DNA of 64,000 bases from CAZGOM01 sp964527265 (GTDB lineage Bacteria > Planctomycetota > Phycisphaerae > Phycisphaerales > Phycisphaeraceae). Below the pieces are notes generated by a model. That model ran no database searches. It was not told the DNA's origin and was given only the letters and a program-made list of their open reading frames with translations. The DNA is taken from contig CAZGOM010000002.1 of assembly GCA_964527265.1 (NCBI GenBank), positions 31,389 through 95,388 on the forward strand. Reading direction: 5' to 3'. Each line of letters starts with the position of its first letter. The stretch's first letter is position 1. Below are positions 51,491 through 59,209 of this stretch, piece after piece. A program made the translations under genes and the position numbers.

Positions 51491-51925
51491 GTCAGCTCCT
51501 TAGGACTGTTTTCAACAAGAGTCCCATATTGTGCAACAAGGTGGTGTGGATTGCAAATCGGTGGATAGGAATTTGAGGGTGAGAGGATGCATGAAGCTTC
51601 CGCAGGGATGAGAAATGAAGAGATTCAGGAGCGGATTGAGCACAAAGTCATGAGGAGGCGAAGTTAACGGTGGAAAAAGCCGAACAGAGTGAAGATTCCA
51701 CAGGGTGGTGGTATGAAGGCGTGGGAGTGTTTTAGGGAATCTCCAGGAATGGCATTAGCCGGGATTTGATGGCAGGGGTGGTAGGGAGGTAGTGTCTCTG
51801 CCTTTGGATGCGATCCTGGGGCATTACAGGGGCCTTGGCGGGCAAGCGGATGGCATGGATGGGATGATATTTGGATGTAACTACTACTATAATACTAAAT
51901 ATTTTATTATATGGAACCTTAAATT
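51491..51925. other. 435-bp gap, no clear gene
   Basis: The left part (51491-51860) is GC-mixed with no credible frame; a 26-codon ORF at 51587-51667 is noted but not called. The right part (51871-51940) is very AT-rich (ACTACTACTATAATACTAAA), and lies downstream of the minus-strand response regulator. It may contain the rpsU promoter at its left end. No hairpin with a T-tract was found. Confidence 0.45.
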
Positions 51926-52432
51926 CTATTTAATGGATTCTTTGCCACTTGCTTCAGGCCGGATTTCCATCTCGGCTTTTGAAAGAGACGGGGGCAGGAT
52001 TACAACGGTGAACCAATAATCGCTGAAGGACTGAATCACGCGGGAGAATTGATTGAAATCTACAGGTTTGATGATGTAGGAACTGCATCGAAGTTTATAC
52101 ATTTTGAGTATTTCCTCCTCGGCGGCGGAGGTGGTCAAAATCACGACGGGCAGACGTCGGAGAATCTCGTCGCGGGAGATCTCGGCGAGGACTTCGCGTC
52201 CGTCCATGCGGGGCATATTCAGATCAAGCAGGAGCATGTCGGGCGAGGGGGCATCGGCGTATTTCCCTTGTTTGCGCAGGAACGCCAAGCATTCGATGCC
52301 GTCGTGGACGTGCTGCAAGTCAACGCTGAGTTTGGCTTTTTTGAAGCCATGACTGGTCAGGAGAAAATCGTTTTCATTGTCGTCGGCCAGGAGGATGACG
52401 ACGGGCTTGGATTGTGGGGTGAGGGTGTTCAT
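51926..52432 (-). CDS. CheY-like single-domain response regulator (Rcp1 type)
   Basis: 168 aa, REC domain only. LLADDNENDFLL has the acidic pair, MLLLDLNMPRMDG the phospho-acceptor Asp, VVILTTSAAEEE the Thr/Ser switch, and SSYIIKPVD the Lys. The spacing (long alpha4 loop, NEND start) is that of the Rcp1 group paired with phytochrome- and PAS-type kinases. About 30 unstructured residues follow the domain. Last gene of the four-gene overlapping operon; start overlaps the previous stop (ATGA). It has no output domain, so it must act on a partner protein or pass phosphate on. Confidence 0.93.
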   Translation of the reverse strand: MNTLTPQSKPVVILLADDNENDFLLTSHGFKKAKLSVDLQHVHDGIECLAFLRKQGKYADAPSPDMLLLDLNMPRMDGREVLAEISRDEILRRLPVVILTTSAAEEEILKMYKLRCSSYIIKPVDFNQFSRVIQSFSDYWFTVVILPPSLSKAEMEIRPEASGKESIK

Positions 52433-53607
52433 ATTTGGTCAACCGATCTTTGAGGAATGGTGAAATAAAAAGTGGAACCATGGCCGAGTTGGGACTCGAC
52501 CCAGATCCTGCCGGCATGGGAATCAATAACGCGGCGGCAGATGGCAAGGCCGATGCCGGTTCCTGGGTATTCCTGGGGTGTGTGGAGGCGTCGAAATATT
52601 TCGAAGATGCGTTTGTGATATTTGGGGTCGATGCCGATGCCGTTATCGCGGACTGAAAAAACCCATTCGTTTTTGCCGCTTTGTGCGGTGATGTGGACGT
52701 GTGGGGGTTCTTTGCCGTGGTATTTGAGGCCGTTGCCGATGAGATTCTGCATGAGACGCACGAGGGCAGAGCGGTTGCCCATGATCGTGGGCAGTTCGCC
52801 ACAGGTCGCCTGGGCGCCAGCCTGGCGGATACCGTCATCCAGCAGGGTGACGGCGTCATCAAAGATTTCACGGAAGGGGGTTTGCTGAAAGGGAAGGATT
52901 TCCGAATCAACTTTTGAATAGGCCAGCACATCCTGGATCATGGTGTGCATGTGGTTGACGGATTGAACGGTGCGGCGGATCCAATCGCGGGCCTGATCGT
53001 CAAGGGCGTCGGCATAGTTGGACTCAAGTAATTGGACAAATCCGCTGATGCTGCGGAGCGGGGTTTGAAGGTCGTGGGAGGTGATGTAGGCGAACTGCTG
53101 GAGTTCTTCATTGCTGCGCATCAGCGCCTGGTTGGCCTGGGTCAATTCACGATTTCGTTCCTCAAGTTTTGTGACCAGTCGTTGGCTGTACTCCTTGAGG
53201 ACCTGCAATTCGCCGATGGGCTCTGTTTGCGCCGGGACATGGGTCATTGAGCAGACGTCACGCAGGGCGGCGGTGAGAGCCGTGACGGAGGCGGGCTTTT
53301 TGAGGTAGAGGTTTGCGCCGACTTCCATGGCCAGTTTCTCGTCGCTGGCGGAGGTGTAAGTGGCGGTGTAGATGATGACGGGCATGGTGTGCAGATGCTT
53401 GCTGTTGCGGATGGCGTGGCAGAGGCGGTAGCCGTCCATGTGAGGCATGAGCACGTCAGTGATGGTGACATCTGCGCGGCGGCGGTGGAGGATTTCAAGG
53501 GCCTGGATACCGTCGTGGGCTTCCACAATGGTGTGGCCTTCGCCTTCGAGCTGAGCGCAGAGGAGCTTGAGGTTGAGGGGGTTGTCGTCAACGATGAGAA
53601 TATTCAT
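52429..53607 (-). CDS. Hybrid REC-histidine kinase
   Basis: 392 aa. N-terminal REC domain, residues 1-~120 (ILIVDDNPLNLKLLCAQLEG, VTITDVLMPHMDGY with the acceptor Asp, MPVIIYTATYTS, NLYLKKPASVTA), a coiled-coil linker (RLVTKLEERNRELTQANQAL), then HisKA with the His in LQQFAYITSHDLQTPLRSIS and HATPase (LMQNLIGNGLKYHGKEPP, VRDNGIGIDPKYHKRIFEIF, GTGIGLAICRRVIDSH). REC in front of the kinase suggests that phosphorylation of REC tunes kinase activity. Both ends overlap neighbours by 4 nt. Confidence 0.95.
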   Translation of the reverse strand: MNILIVDDNPLNLKLLCAQLEGEGHTIVEAHDGIQALEILHRRRADVTITDVLMPHMDGYRLCHAIRNSKHLHTMPVIIYTATYTSASDEKLAMEVGANLYLKKPASVTALTAALRDVCSMTHVPAQTEPIGELQVLKEYSQRLVTKLEERNRELTQANQALMRSNEELQQFAYITSHDLQTPLRSISGFVQLLESNYADALDDQARDWIRRTVQSVNHMHTMIQDVLAYSKVDSEILPFQQTPFREIFDDAVTLLDDGIRQAGAQATCGELPTIMGNRSALVRLMQNLIGNGLKYHGKEPPHVHITAQSGKNEWVFSVRDNGIGIDPKYHKRIFEIFRRLHTPQEYPGTGIGLAICRRVIDSHAGRIWVESQLGHGSTFYFTIPQRSVDQI

Positions 53608-53996
53608 TCAGATTGTTTCGTTGTTGTGGGTTTTGGAAGGAAAGCGGCCACCTGGGTATGGAAGCTGCGCGTGTCGATGGGCTTGGTGATGTAGCCATCG
53701 CATCCGGCGTCAAAGGCTTTTTGATCGTCGCCCTTCATGGCGAATGCCGTGAGGGCGACAACGCAGATATGGCGTGTGCGGGGGTCTGCCTTGAGGATGC
53801 GGGTGAGGGTGAGGCCATCCATGCCGGGAAGGGCGATATCCATGAGGATCAGATCGGGCAGGACGGAGGCGAGGATGATCTGGGCTTCCTCGGCGTCTGT
53901 GGCTTTGAGAATGTCATGGCCTTCAAATTCAAGGAGATCGGCGGCGAGCTTGAGATTTGTGGGGTTATCGTCGACGACGAGGATTTTGGAGTTCAT
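53604..53996 (-). CDS. CheY/DivK-like response regulator
   Basis: 130 aa, REC domain only. KILVVDDNPTNLKLAADLLE, ILMDIALPGMDG with the acceptor Asp, VVALTAFAMKGDD and GYITKPIDTRSFHTQV. It has the DivK/CheY-like loop. It lies between the PAS kinase and the hybrid kinase, overlapping each by 4 nt, so it is the likely carrier between them. No output domain. Confidence 0.95.
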   Translation of the reverse strand: MNSKILVVDDNPTNLKLAADLLEFEGHDILKATDAEEAQIILASVLPDLILMDIALPGMDGLTLTRILKADPRTRHICVVALTAFAMKGDDQKAFDAGCDGYITKPIDTRSFHTQVAAFLPKPTTTKQSE

Positions 53997-55594
53997 GTCA
54001 CGCCTGCTTCCTGGGACGTCATCGGCAGGACGACAGTGAAAATGCTTCCGGCGCCCATGGTGCTTTCAACGCCGATGCAGCCTCCCTGAAATTCGACGAT
54101 TTTCTTGGTGAGGGCGAGACCCAGGCCGGTGCCTTCAAAGCGCCTTGCGGTGCCGGAGTCGAGTTGCTCAAACTCGGTGAAAAGGCGGCTGAGGTCCTCG
54201 GATTTGATGCCGATGCCGGTGTCTGTGACTTGTACTTGAAGCTTGTGGGGTTGAATGAAGCGGGCCTGGATGCCGACCTTGCCGCCTTCATCGGTGAACT
54301 TCACGGCGTTTGAGAGGAGGTTGTAGAGCACCTGTTTGAATTTGTGCTGATCGAGGTTGACGGTTTCGAGGCCGGGCCCGACCAGTACGTCGATGCCGAT
54401 GTGCTTTTTGTGGGCCATTCCCTTGATGACGGCGGCGACCTCGTCCACTGCCTTTTGGACAGGGAAGACCTCCGGATGCAGCTCCATTTTTCCGGCTTCG
54501 ACCTTGGCCAGATCAAGCACATCGTTGATGAGCTGCAGGAGATGGCGTGCGCTGTTGAGCACGTCGCCCAGGTATTCCTTCTGCTTGGGTCGGAGGGGGC
54601 CGGGTTTTTCATCGAACAGAAATTCGGTGAAACCGATGATGCCGTTGAGAGGGGTACGAAGCTCATGCGACATGTTGGCGAGGAACTCGCTTTTCATGCG
54701 GTTGGCTTCCTGAAGGGACTGTTCGAAGCGTTTTCGCTCTGTGACATCGCGTGCGGCGGCGAAGACGCCCTGGAGCTTTCGATCACGGGCGTGGAAGGTG
54801 GAGGCGTTGTAGGAGACAACGGTTTCCTTGCCATCGCGGGCGCGGGCCGTGAGTTCGTAGTCAGTGACTTTGCCTACGCTGAGGACAAGTTTGATACCCG
54901 CGTCGGCGCGTTCGGGGTCGGTGAAGCAGTCCTTGAACGGAGCGCCGATGAGCTCATCACGGGTGCATCCGGTGAGGGCCTCCATCTGCTTATTGACGTC
55001 GGTGATGATTCCGCGCGGGTCTGTGGTGATCAGTGCGTCGATGTTGGATTCGATGAGGGAGCGGGTGTAGAACTGCTGGTCGCGTATGCGCTGGTCAAGG
55101 AGGACGCGCTCGTCTTCGATTTGCTTGCGGGCGGTGTTGTCGGTGCCGATGAGGAGGTAGCCGATGATGGCGCCCTGGGCATCGCGCAGGGCGGTGACGG
55201 AGACGATTGCGGGGAACCTGCTTCCATCCTTGCGGATGTAGGTGAGTTCGTAGATGTCTTCAATGCCTCGGGAAGCCTTGAAAACGAGCGCCTCAAAGCC
55301 CGGCGTGATGGGCGTGCCAAGCTCGGCGCTTAGCGCCCTTGCCCGGACAATGACTTCCTGTGGATCGGATATATCGGCGGGGGTGATCTTATTCATGACT
55401 TCGGCAGCGGTGTATCCCAGCATGCGCTCGGCGCCGACGTTGAAGATTTGAATGACGCCTTTTTCGTCGGTGGCGATGCTGGAGAAATTGGCGCTGTTGA
55501 AGATGGCGTTCTGCAGGGCGCCGGCCTTGAGTAACGTTTCTTCCGCCTGTGTGCGGGCTTTGTTTTCGGGTGAATTCAGGGGATGTCTTTTCAT
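53993..55594 (-). CDS. PAS-PAS sensor histidine kinase
   Basis: 533 aa, no membrane segment. PAS 1 (about 25-150: FNSANFSSIATDEKGVIQIF, GAERMLGYTAAEVMNK), PAS 2 (about 180-295: IESNIDALITTDPRGIITDV, MEALTGCTRDELIGAPF), each followed by a PAC motif; HisKA with the His in FLANMSHELRTPLNGIIGFT; HATPase with LLSNAVKFTDEGGKV, DTGIGIKSED, RRFEGTGLGLALTKKIVEFQGG. Signal is probably a small molecule or redox change sensed in the cytoplasm. First gene of the operon; its stop overlaps the next start. The intergenic region upstream also contains the small gene candidate at 55709. Confidence 0.95.
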   Translation of the reverse strand: MKRHPLNSPENKARTQAEETLLKAGALQNAIFNSANFSSIATDEKGVIQIFNVGAERMLGYTAAEVMNKITPADISDPQEVIVRARALSAELGTPITPGFEALVFKASRGIEDIYELTYIRKDGSRFPAIVSVTALRDAQGAIIGYLLIGTDNTARKQIEDERVLLDQRIRDQQFYTRSLIESNIDALITTDPRGIITDVNKQMEALTGCTRDELIGAPFKDCFTDPERADAGIKLVLSVGKVTDYELTARARDGKETVVSYNASTFHARDRKLQGVFAAARDVTERKRFEQSLQEANRMKSEFLANMSHELRTPLNGIIGFTEFLFDEKPGPLRPKQKEYLGDVLNSARHLLQLINDVLDLAKVEAGKMELHPEVFPVQKAVDEVAAVIKGMAHKKHIGIDVLVGPGLETVNLDQHKFKQVLYNLLSNAVKFTDEGGKVGIQARFIQPHKLQVQVTDTGIGIKSEDLSRLFTEFEQLDSGTARRFEGTGLGLALTKKIVEFQGGCIGVESTMGAGSIFTVVLPMTSQEAGVT

Positions 55595-55708
55595 TTGCCG
55601 ATTTGCATTGGCATTGAATGATTTTCGGCACTTGGCGGTGTCGTTAATCGGTGTTGGGCTTTGGGCAGATTCGACTGATGTGGATTCGTTGCGCAGAGGA
55701 GAAATAAA

Positions 55709-55882
55709 ATGACCGTTGGCCGCTTATCAACGGGAAAAGGCGGAACGTTTCAGGAGAAGAGACGACGAGGAGGGAGAAAAAAATGCAACCCCATTGGCGC
55801 TAAAGAAACGGGAACGTTGCGTGAGGGGCAACAAGCAGTATATGCATTGGTGAGGAGCAGAAACGAAAAATACGACTTGTAG
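55709..55882 (+). CDS. Candidate small basic protein, 57 aa
   Basis: Not recognised. An ATG with a textbook SD (AGAGGAG, ending 7 nt upstream) opens 57 codons to TAG at 55880-55882. The product is Lys/Arg/Gly-rich: MTVGRLSTGKGGTFQEKRRR, with a single Cys in RKKCNPIGA and an ending of ALVRSRNEKYDL; net charge is strongly positive. It lies in the gap between the divergent PAS-kinase and GntR/LacI genes and is read toward the latter. A nucleic-acid-binding role is possible from charge only. The evidence is the SD, start and uninterrupted frame; codon use cannot be judged on so few codons. Confidence 0.45.
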   Translation: MTVGRLSTGKGGTFQEKRRRGGRKKCNPIGAKETGTLREGQQAVYALVRSRNEKYDL

Positions 55883-55985
55883 AGGGAGCATTCTGGGGCT
55901 TTATTGAGAGTCTATAAATGCTTGTTATATAAAATCTTAGATCGGATTTAGGGGCCTGTTTTTGCAGTGGGTGGATATTTTACCC

Positions 55986-56013
55986 TTGACGCAGGGTGAG
56001 GTGGTTCTACAAT
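55986..56013 (+). promoter_or_regulatory. Sigma-70 promoter, apparently leaderless, for the GntR/LacI gene
   Basis: TTGACG (55986-55991), 16 bp, TACAAT (56008-56013). The expected transcription start, 6-8 nt after the -10, coincides with the ATG at 56020. No SD is present before that ATG. This implies an mRNA with almost no leader. Confidence 0.6.
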
Positions 56014-56019
56014 GCGGGT

Positions 56020-57132
56020 ATGTCGATAGATACCAGTATTGATACCGGTCTTTCAATGTATGCGGCGCTTGCCCAGCGGATGCGTACGTCGATTCAGTCT
56101 GGAGAATTTCAGCCTGGTCAGTTGATTGGTTCGGAGCATGATCTTGCACGCAAGGAGAACATCAGCCGCGTGACGGTGCGCAAGGCCAGCGAGATGCTGG
56201 TGAATGAGGGGTTGGTGGAGCGGAGGCCGGGGAAGGGGCTTTATGTGCGCGATGCGCGCAAGATGTCGACGGGGATGCAGCTGATTCAGGTGGTGGCGGG
56301 GAATTTGAGATGGGAGCCGTGCATTCAGGTGGCTCGCGGTGCGCAGGCTGCGGCAAAGGAACTTGGGATTCAGGTGCAACTTTACGATGCGCATGGGGAT
56401 GCGGAACTGGACCTGGAAGTGGTGCGGAGCTTGCCGGACAGCCATGCGAAGGGTGCGATCATCGTGGCGCTGCACAGCCCGGCGTTTAATGAAGCGGTGT
56501 ATGACCTGAAGCGGCAGGGATTCCCGTTTGTGCTGGTGGATCAGCGTCTGCAGGACATTAATGTGCCTTCGGTGATGTCAGACAATTATGCGGGCGGCAT
56601 GCAGGCGGGGGCAGAACTACTGACCAATGGGCATAAGCGAATCGGATTTATCGGCAATATCGTGGCGAGCACGGTGATGGATCGACTTAACGGGCTGCGT
56701 GACGCGATGGGAGATGCGGGGCTGCCTTTTGACCGCTCGCTGGTGATGGACCTGGGGGTGGAGAAAGACCCGCTGGGGGATTGGTCGGTGCGTGTGGATG
56801 AATGCACGCGGAAGCTGATGGGGGCGGGGAACCGGCCGACGGCGATTTTCTGCAGTTGCGATGCGGTGGCGCGCTCGGCTTACCGGACGCTGTCGCAACT
56901 GGGGCTGAATGTGCCGGGGGATGTGAGTGTGATCGGCTTTGATGACGATCCGCTGGCGGAGTGGCTTGCTCCCGGGCTGACGACGGTTCGGCAGCCGCAT
57001 CTTGCGATGGGCAGGGCGGCGATGGATTTGTTGTCGGCGCGAATGGCCAACCCGCAAGGAGGCGTGGAGCAGCAGGTGCTGCCGGTTGAATTGATCCGTC
57101 GTGGATCGGTTGCGGCGGCGAAAGCGGTTTAA
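56020..57132 (+). CDS. GntR-LacI chimeric transcriptional regulator (AraR type)
   Basis: 370 aa. The N-terminal GntR winged helix is at about 15-85 (RMRTSIQSGEFQPGQLIGSE, ARKENISRVTVRKASEMLVN, VERRPGKGLYV), the C-terminal part a LacI/PBP-like effector domain (~90-360: KGAIIVALHSPAFN, PFVLVDQRL, NGHKRIGFIGNI, PTAIFCSCDAVARSAYRTLS, DVSVIGFDDDPLAEWLAPG, LTTVRQPHLAMGRAAMDLL). This is the B. subtilis AraR architecture, binding a sugar. The start is placed at 56020 because of the promoter position; a GTG at 55996 is possible. It precedes a GH5 gene by 410 bp with repeated candidate sites between, so control of that gene is likely. Confidence 0.92.
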   Translation: MSIDTSIDTGLSMYAALAQRMRTSIQSGEFQPGQLIGSEHDLARKENISRVTVRKASEMLVNEGLVERRPGKGLYVRDARKMSTGMQLIQVVAGNLRWEPCIQVARGAQAAAKELGIQVQLYDAHGDAELDLEVVRSLPDSHAKGAIIVALHSPAFNEAVYDLKRQGFPFVLVDQRLQDINVPSVMSDNYAGGMQAGAELLTNGHKRIGFIGNIVASTVMDRLNGLRDAMGDAGLPFDRSLVMDLGVEKDPLGDWSVRVDECTRKLMGAGNRPTAIFCSCDAVARSAYRTLSQLGLNVPGDVSVIGFDDDPLAEWLAPGLTTVRQPHLAMGRAAMDLLSARMANPQGGVEQQVLPVELIRRGSVAAAKAV

Positions 57133-57542
57133 CGGAGGAGTTCGTGTCGGTTTGGTTTGGTTGAGTGTTTGGGACTTTTGCATCATCCCCCGGCGACTTG
57201 CAGCGGTTTCTCCAAAGATCGAGACGCCGAGCAACTGCGGAAGAGGGGGATGATTCAAAGGCCTCAGAGACGATCAAGTGGCGCCTGAAAGAAAGATTTT
57301 CAGGAAAGCTGGATCGGCTCAGGAGTTTGGCCTCTGGTTTGCTGAGTGTCTGTCGGTTCCTGGATTTTGGTTCGCAATGTCTGGTTTGAGTCTGGTTTGC
57401 GTCCAAAGTGAGTTCCTAAAGCAATTTTGCACAGTCGGTTCCTAAAAGCATCGTCAATTTGATTCTCATTTTGCGTCCATCGGGACGGTGCGCTTATTGC
57501 TCACCCATGCCTGGCGGCGCTGGTTCCTTCACGAGGAGTTCC
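57133..57542. other. 410-bp gap with hairpin and direct-repeat cluster before the GH5 gene
   Basis: A 12-of-13-bp inverted repeat (TGCATCATCCCCC at 57179-57191 and its partner at 57245-57257) encloses 53 nt; there is no T-tract. Further on are the repeats described under 57379-57479. No open frame with credible start was found. Confidence 0.5.
57379..57479 (+). promoter_or_regulatory. Cluster of direct repeats upstream of GH5 gene
   Basis: GTCTGGTTTG occurs at 57379-57388 and 57390-57399 (11-bp period). GTTCCTAAAGCA at 57412-57423 recurs as GTTCCTAAAAGCA at 57438-57450. TTTGCGTCCA occurs at 57396-57405 and 57470-57479. Three different repeat pairs inside 100 bp, 65-165 bp before the GH5 start, are good candidates for operator and activator sites. 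Which protein binds is not known; the GntR/LacI regulator next door is the first suspect. Confidence 0.45.
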
Positions 57543-59186
57543 ATGAAAACGTTGATCACACTTTTGAGTGTCGTGGTGTGGTGCATGTTTGCCACGTCGC
57601 TGATGGCGGCGGACGAACAGAAGCCCCTTTTGGCGTTGGGGAAGTTTGATGAGTTGACGACGGAGGACTGGCCCAAGGGTTGGAGCCATCCCAAGGGAGC
57701 GACGTGGGAGAAAGAAGGGGATGGGCATTTCATCCGGCTTAAATCATCGAAGCCCGGGGAGACGGTGCTGCTGTACCAGAGCGTGAAGCTGCCGACGCCT
57801 TTGCCGCCGGCGCTGGAATTGCGCTTGAAGGCGAAGTACGAGGATTTGAAGGCGGGCGAGAAGAAGTGGTTTGACGGGCGTGTGATGATGAATTTCAAGG
57901 ACAAGGAGGGGAAGACGGTGAAGCCTGATCCGTCTGCGCCGTACTTCCGGGGGACAGCGGCGAACTGGGTGGATAAGAGCGTGTTTTTCAAAGTGCCGGA
58001 GGGGGCGGTGACGCTGGAGATCATGCCTTGCATCTTCCAGGCGGCTTCAGGGACGCTGGATTTCCAGCGGATTGAATTGTTCACGGCGAAGGAAGACCAG
58101 GTGCCCAAGCCTGCGCCTAAGGTGGGGCTGGCGCCGGTGCCGTCGGTGCCGATGGAGCCGGGGACGGCAGTGCCGGCGGAACTGCGGGTGTCGGGAAACA
58201 TGCTGGTTGGGGCGGATGGGAAGCAGGTGTGGCTGCAGGGGTTGTCAGTGGACAGCATGCAGTGGAACGCAGGGGGCGAGCACATCCTGGAATCAATCCC
58301 GGTGGCGATGGAGCAGTGGAAGGCGAATGTGATCCGGCTGCCGGTGAAGGAAGAGTTTTGGTTTGGGCGTGGGCAATGGCAGAAGGATGGAGGCGCGGGG
58401 TACAAAAAGCTGGTGGACGATGCGGTGCGGGCGACTGCCAGCCGGGGCGGCTACCTGGTGCTGGACCTGCATCGCTTTGGTGCGCCGACGGACAAGCATG
58501 TGGAGTTCTGGAAAGACGCTGCGGTGCGGTACAAAAACCACCCGGCGGTGCTGTTTGAGTTATTCAATGAGCCGCACGGGATTTCCTGGAAGATCTGGCG
58601 AGACGGCGGGAATTTGAAATCGCCTGAGAACGTGACGCCAGACGTGAACGTGACGGAGAACAACGAGAAGCAGGCGGGGGAACAGAGCGTGGGGATGCAG
58701 GCGCTGGTGGACGCAGTGCGGGGGCAGGGGGCGAAGAACATTGTGATCGCAGGGGGGGTGGACTGGAGCTACAACCTTTCAGGTGTGCTGAAGGGGTATG
58801 CGCTGCAAGAACGCGAGGGCGGGAACGGGATCGTTTATTCAAGCCACATCTATCCCTGGAAGAAGGGGTGGCAGGCGGCGATGCTGGACGTGGCCGCGGT
58901 GCATCCGGTGTTCATGGGTGAGGTGGGGTGTCCGGAGAAGTGGGAAGATTTTTCGTTCATCTCGGCCAAAGAGCGGTACGAGGAACTGGGGCCCAACTGC
59001 AAGTGGCCGGCGGACATGCTGGGGACGATCCAGAAGAACAAGATCAACTGGACGGGTTTCAGCTTTCATCCCAAGTGCGGGCCGATGGTGATTTCGGATT
59101 GGAACTACACGCCTACGCCGTACTGGGGTGTTTTTGTGAAAGACGCGCTGGCGGGAAAGACGTTTGAAGTGGAACGGTTGCGTTGA
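57543..59186 (+). CDS. Secreted glycoside hydrolase family 5 (cellulase/mannanase type)
   Basis: 547 aa from the ATG at 57543, with AGGAG 5 nt upstream; an in-frame start 28 codons earlier lacks a signal peptide and SD. Signal peptide TLITLLSVVVWCMFATSLMA. Residues ~25-200 are a beta-sandwich carbohydrate-binding-like domain, then a linker (PKPAPKVGLAPVPSVPMEPG) and the GH5 barrel (~225-547): GLSVDSMQWNAGGEHI, WKANVIRLPVKEEFW, HRFG, the acid/base E343 in FELFNEPHG, and the nucleophile E460 in VHPVFMGEVGCPEKW. The substrate among beta-glucans, mannans or xyloglucan is not predictable. Followed after 23 bp by a pilin-like gene. Confidence 0.93.
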   Translation: MKTLITLLSVVVWCMFATSLMAADEQKPLLALGKFDELTTEDWPKGWSHPKGATWEKEGDGHFIRLKSSKPGETVLLYQSVKLPTPLPPALELRLKAKYEDLKAGEKKWFDGRVMMNFKDKEGKTVKPDPSAPYFRGTAANWVDKSVFFKVPEGAVTLEIMPCIFQAASGTLDFQRIELFTAKEDQVPKPAPKVGLAPVPSVPMEPGTAVPAELRVSGNMLVGADGKQVWLQGLSVDSMQWNAGGEHILESIPVAMEQWKANVIRLPVKEEFWFGRGQWQKDGGAGYKKLVDDAVRATASRGGYLVLDLHRFGAPTDKHVEFWKDAAVRYKNHPAVLFELFNEPHGISWKIWRDGGNLKSPENVTPDVNVTENNEKQAGEQSVGMQALVDAVRGQGAKNIVIAGGVDWSYNLSGVLKGYALQEREGGNGIVYSSHIYPWKKGWQAAMLDVAAVHPVFMGEVGCPEKWEDFSFISAKERYEELGPNCKWPADMLGTIQKNKINWTGFSFHPKCGPMVISDWNYTPTPYWGVFVKDALAGKTFEVERLR

Positions 59187-59209
59187 ATTCATTTAGTCAG
59201 GGGATCACT

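Noticed and set aside
51587..51667. 26-codon ORF with GAGG upstream
   Set aside because: Too short, SD weak, and no other support; unlike the 57-codon ORF at 55709.
54344..55333. 329-codon + strand frame over the PAS kinase
   Set aside because: Antisense shadow; the kinase motifs on the minus strand are unambiguous.
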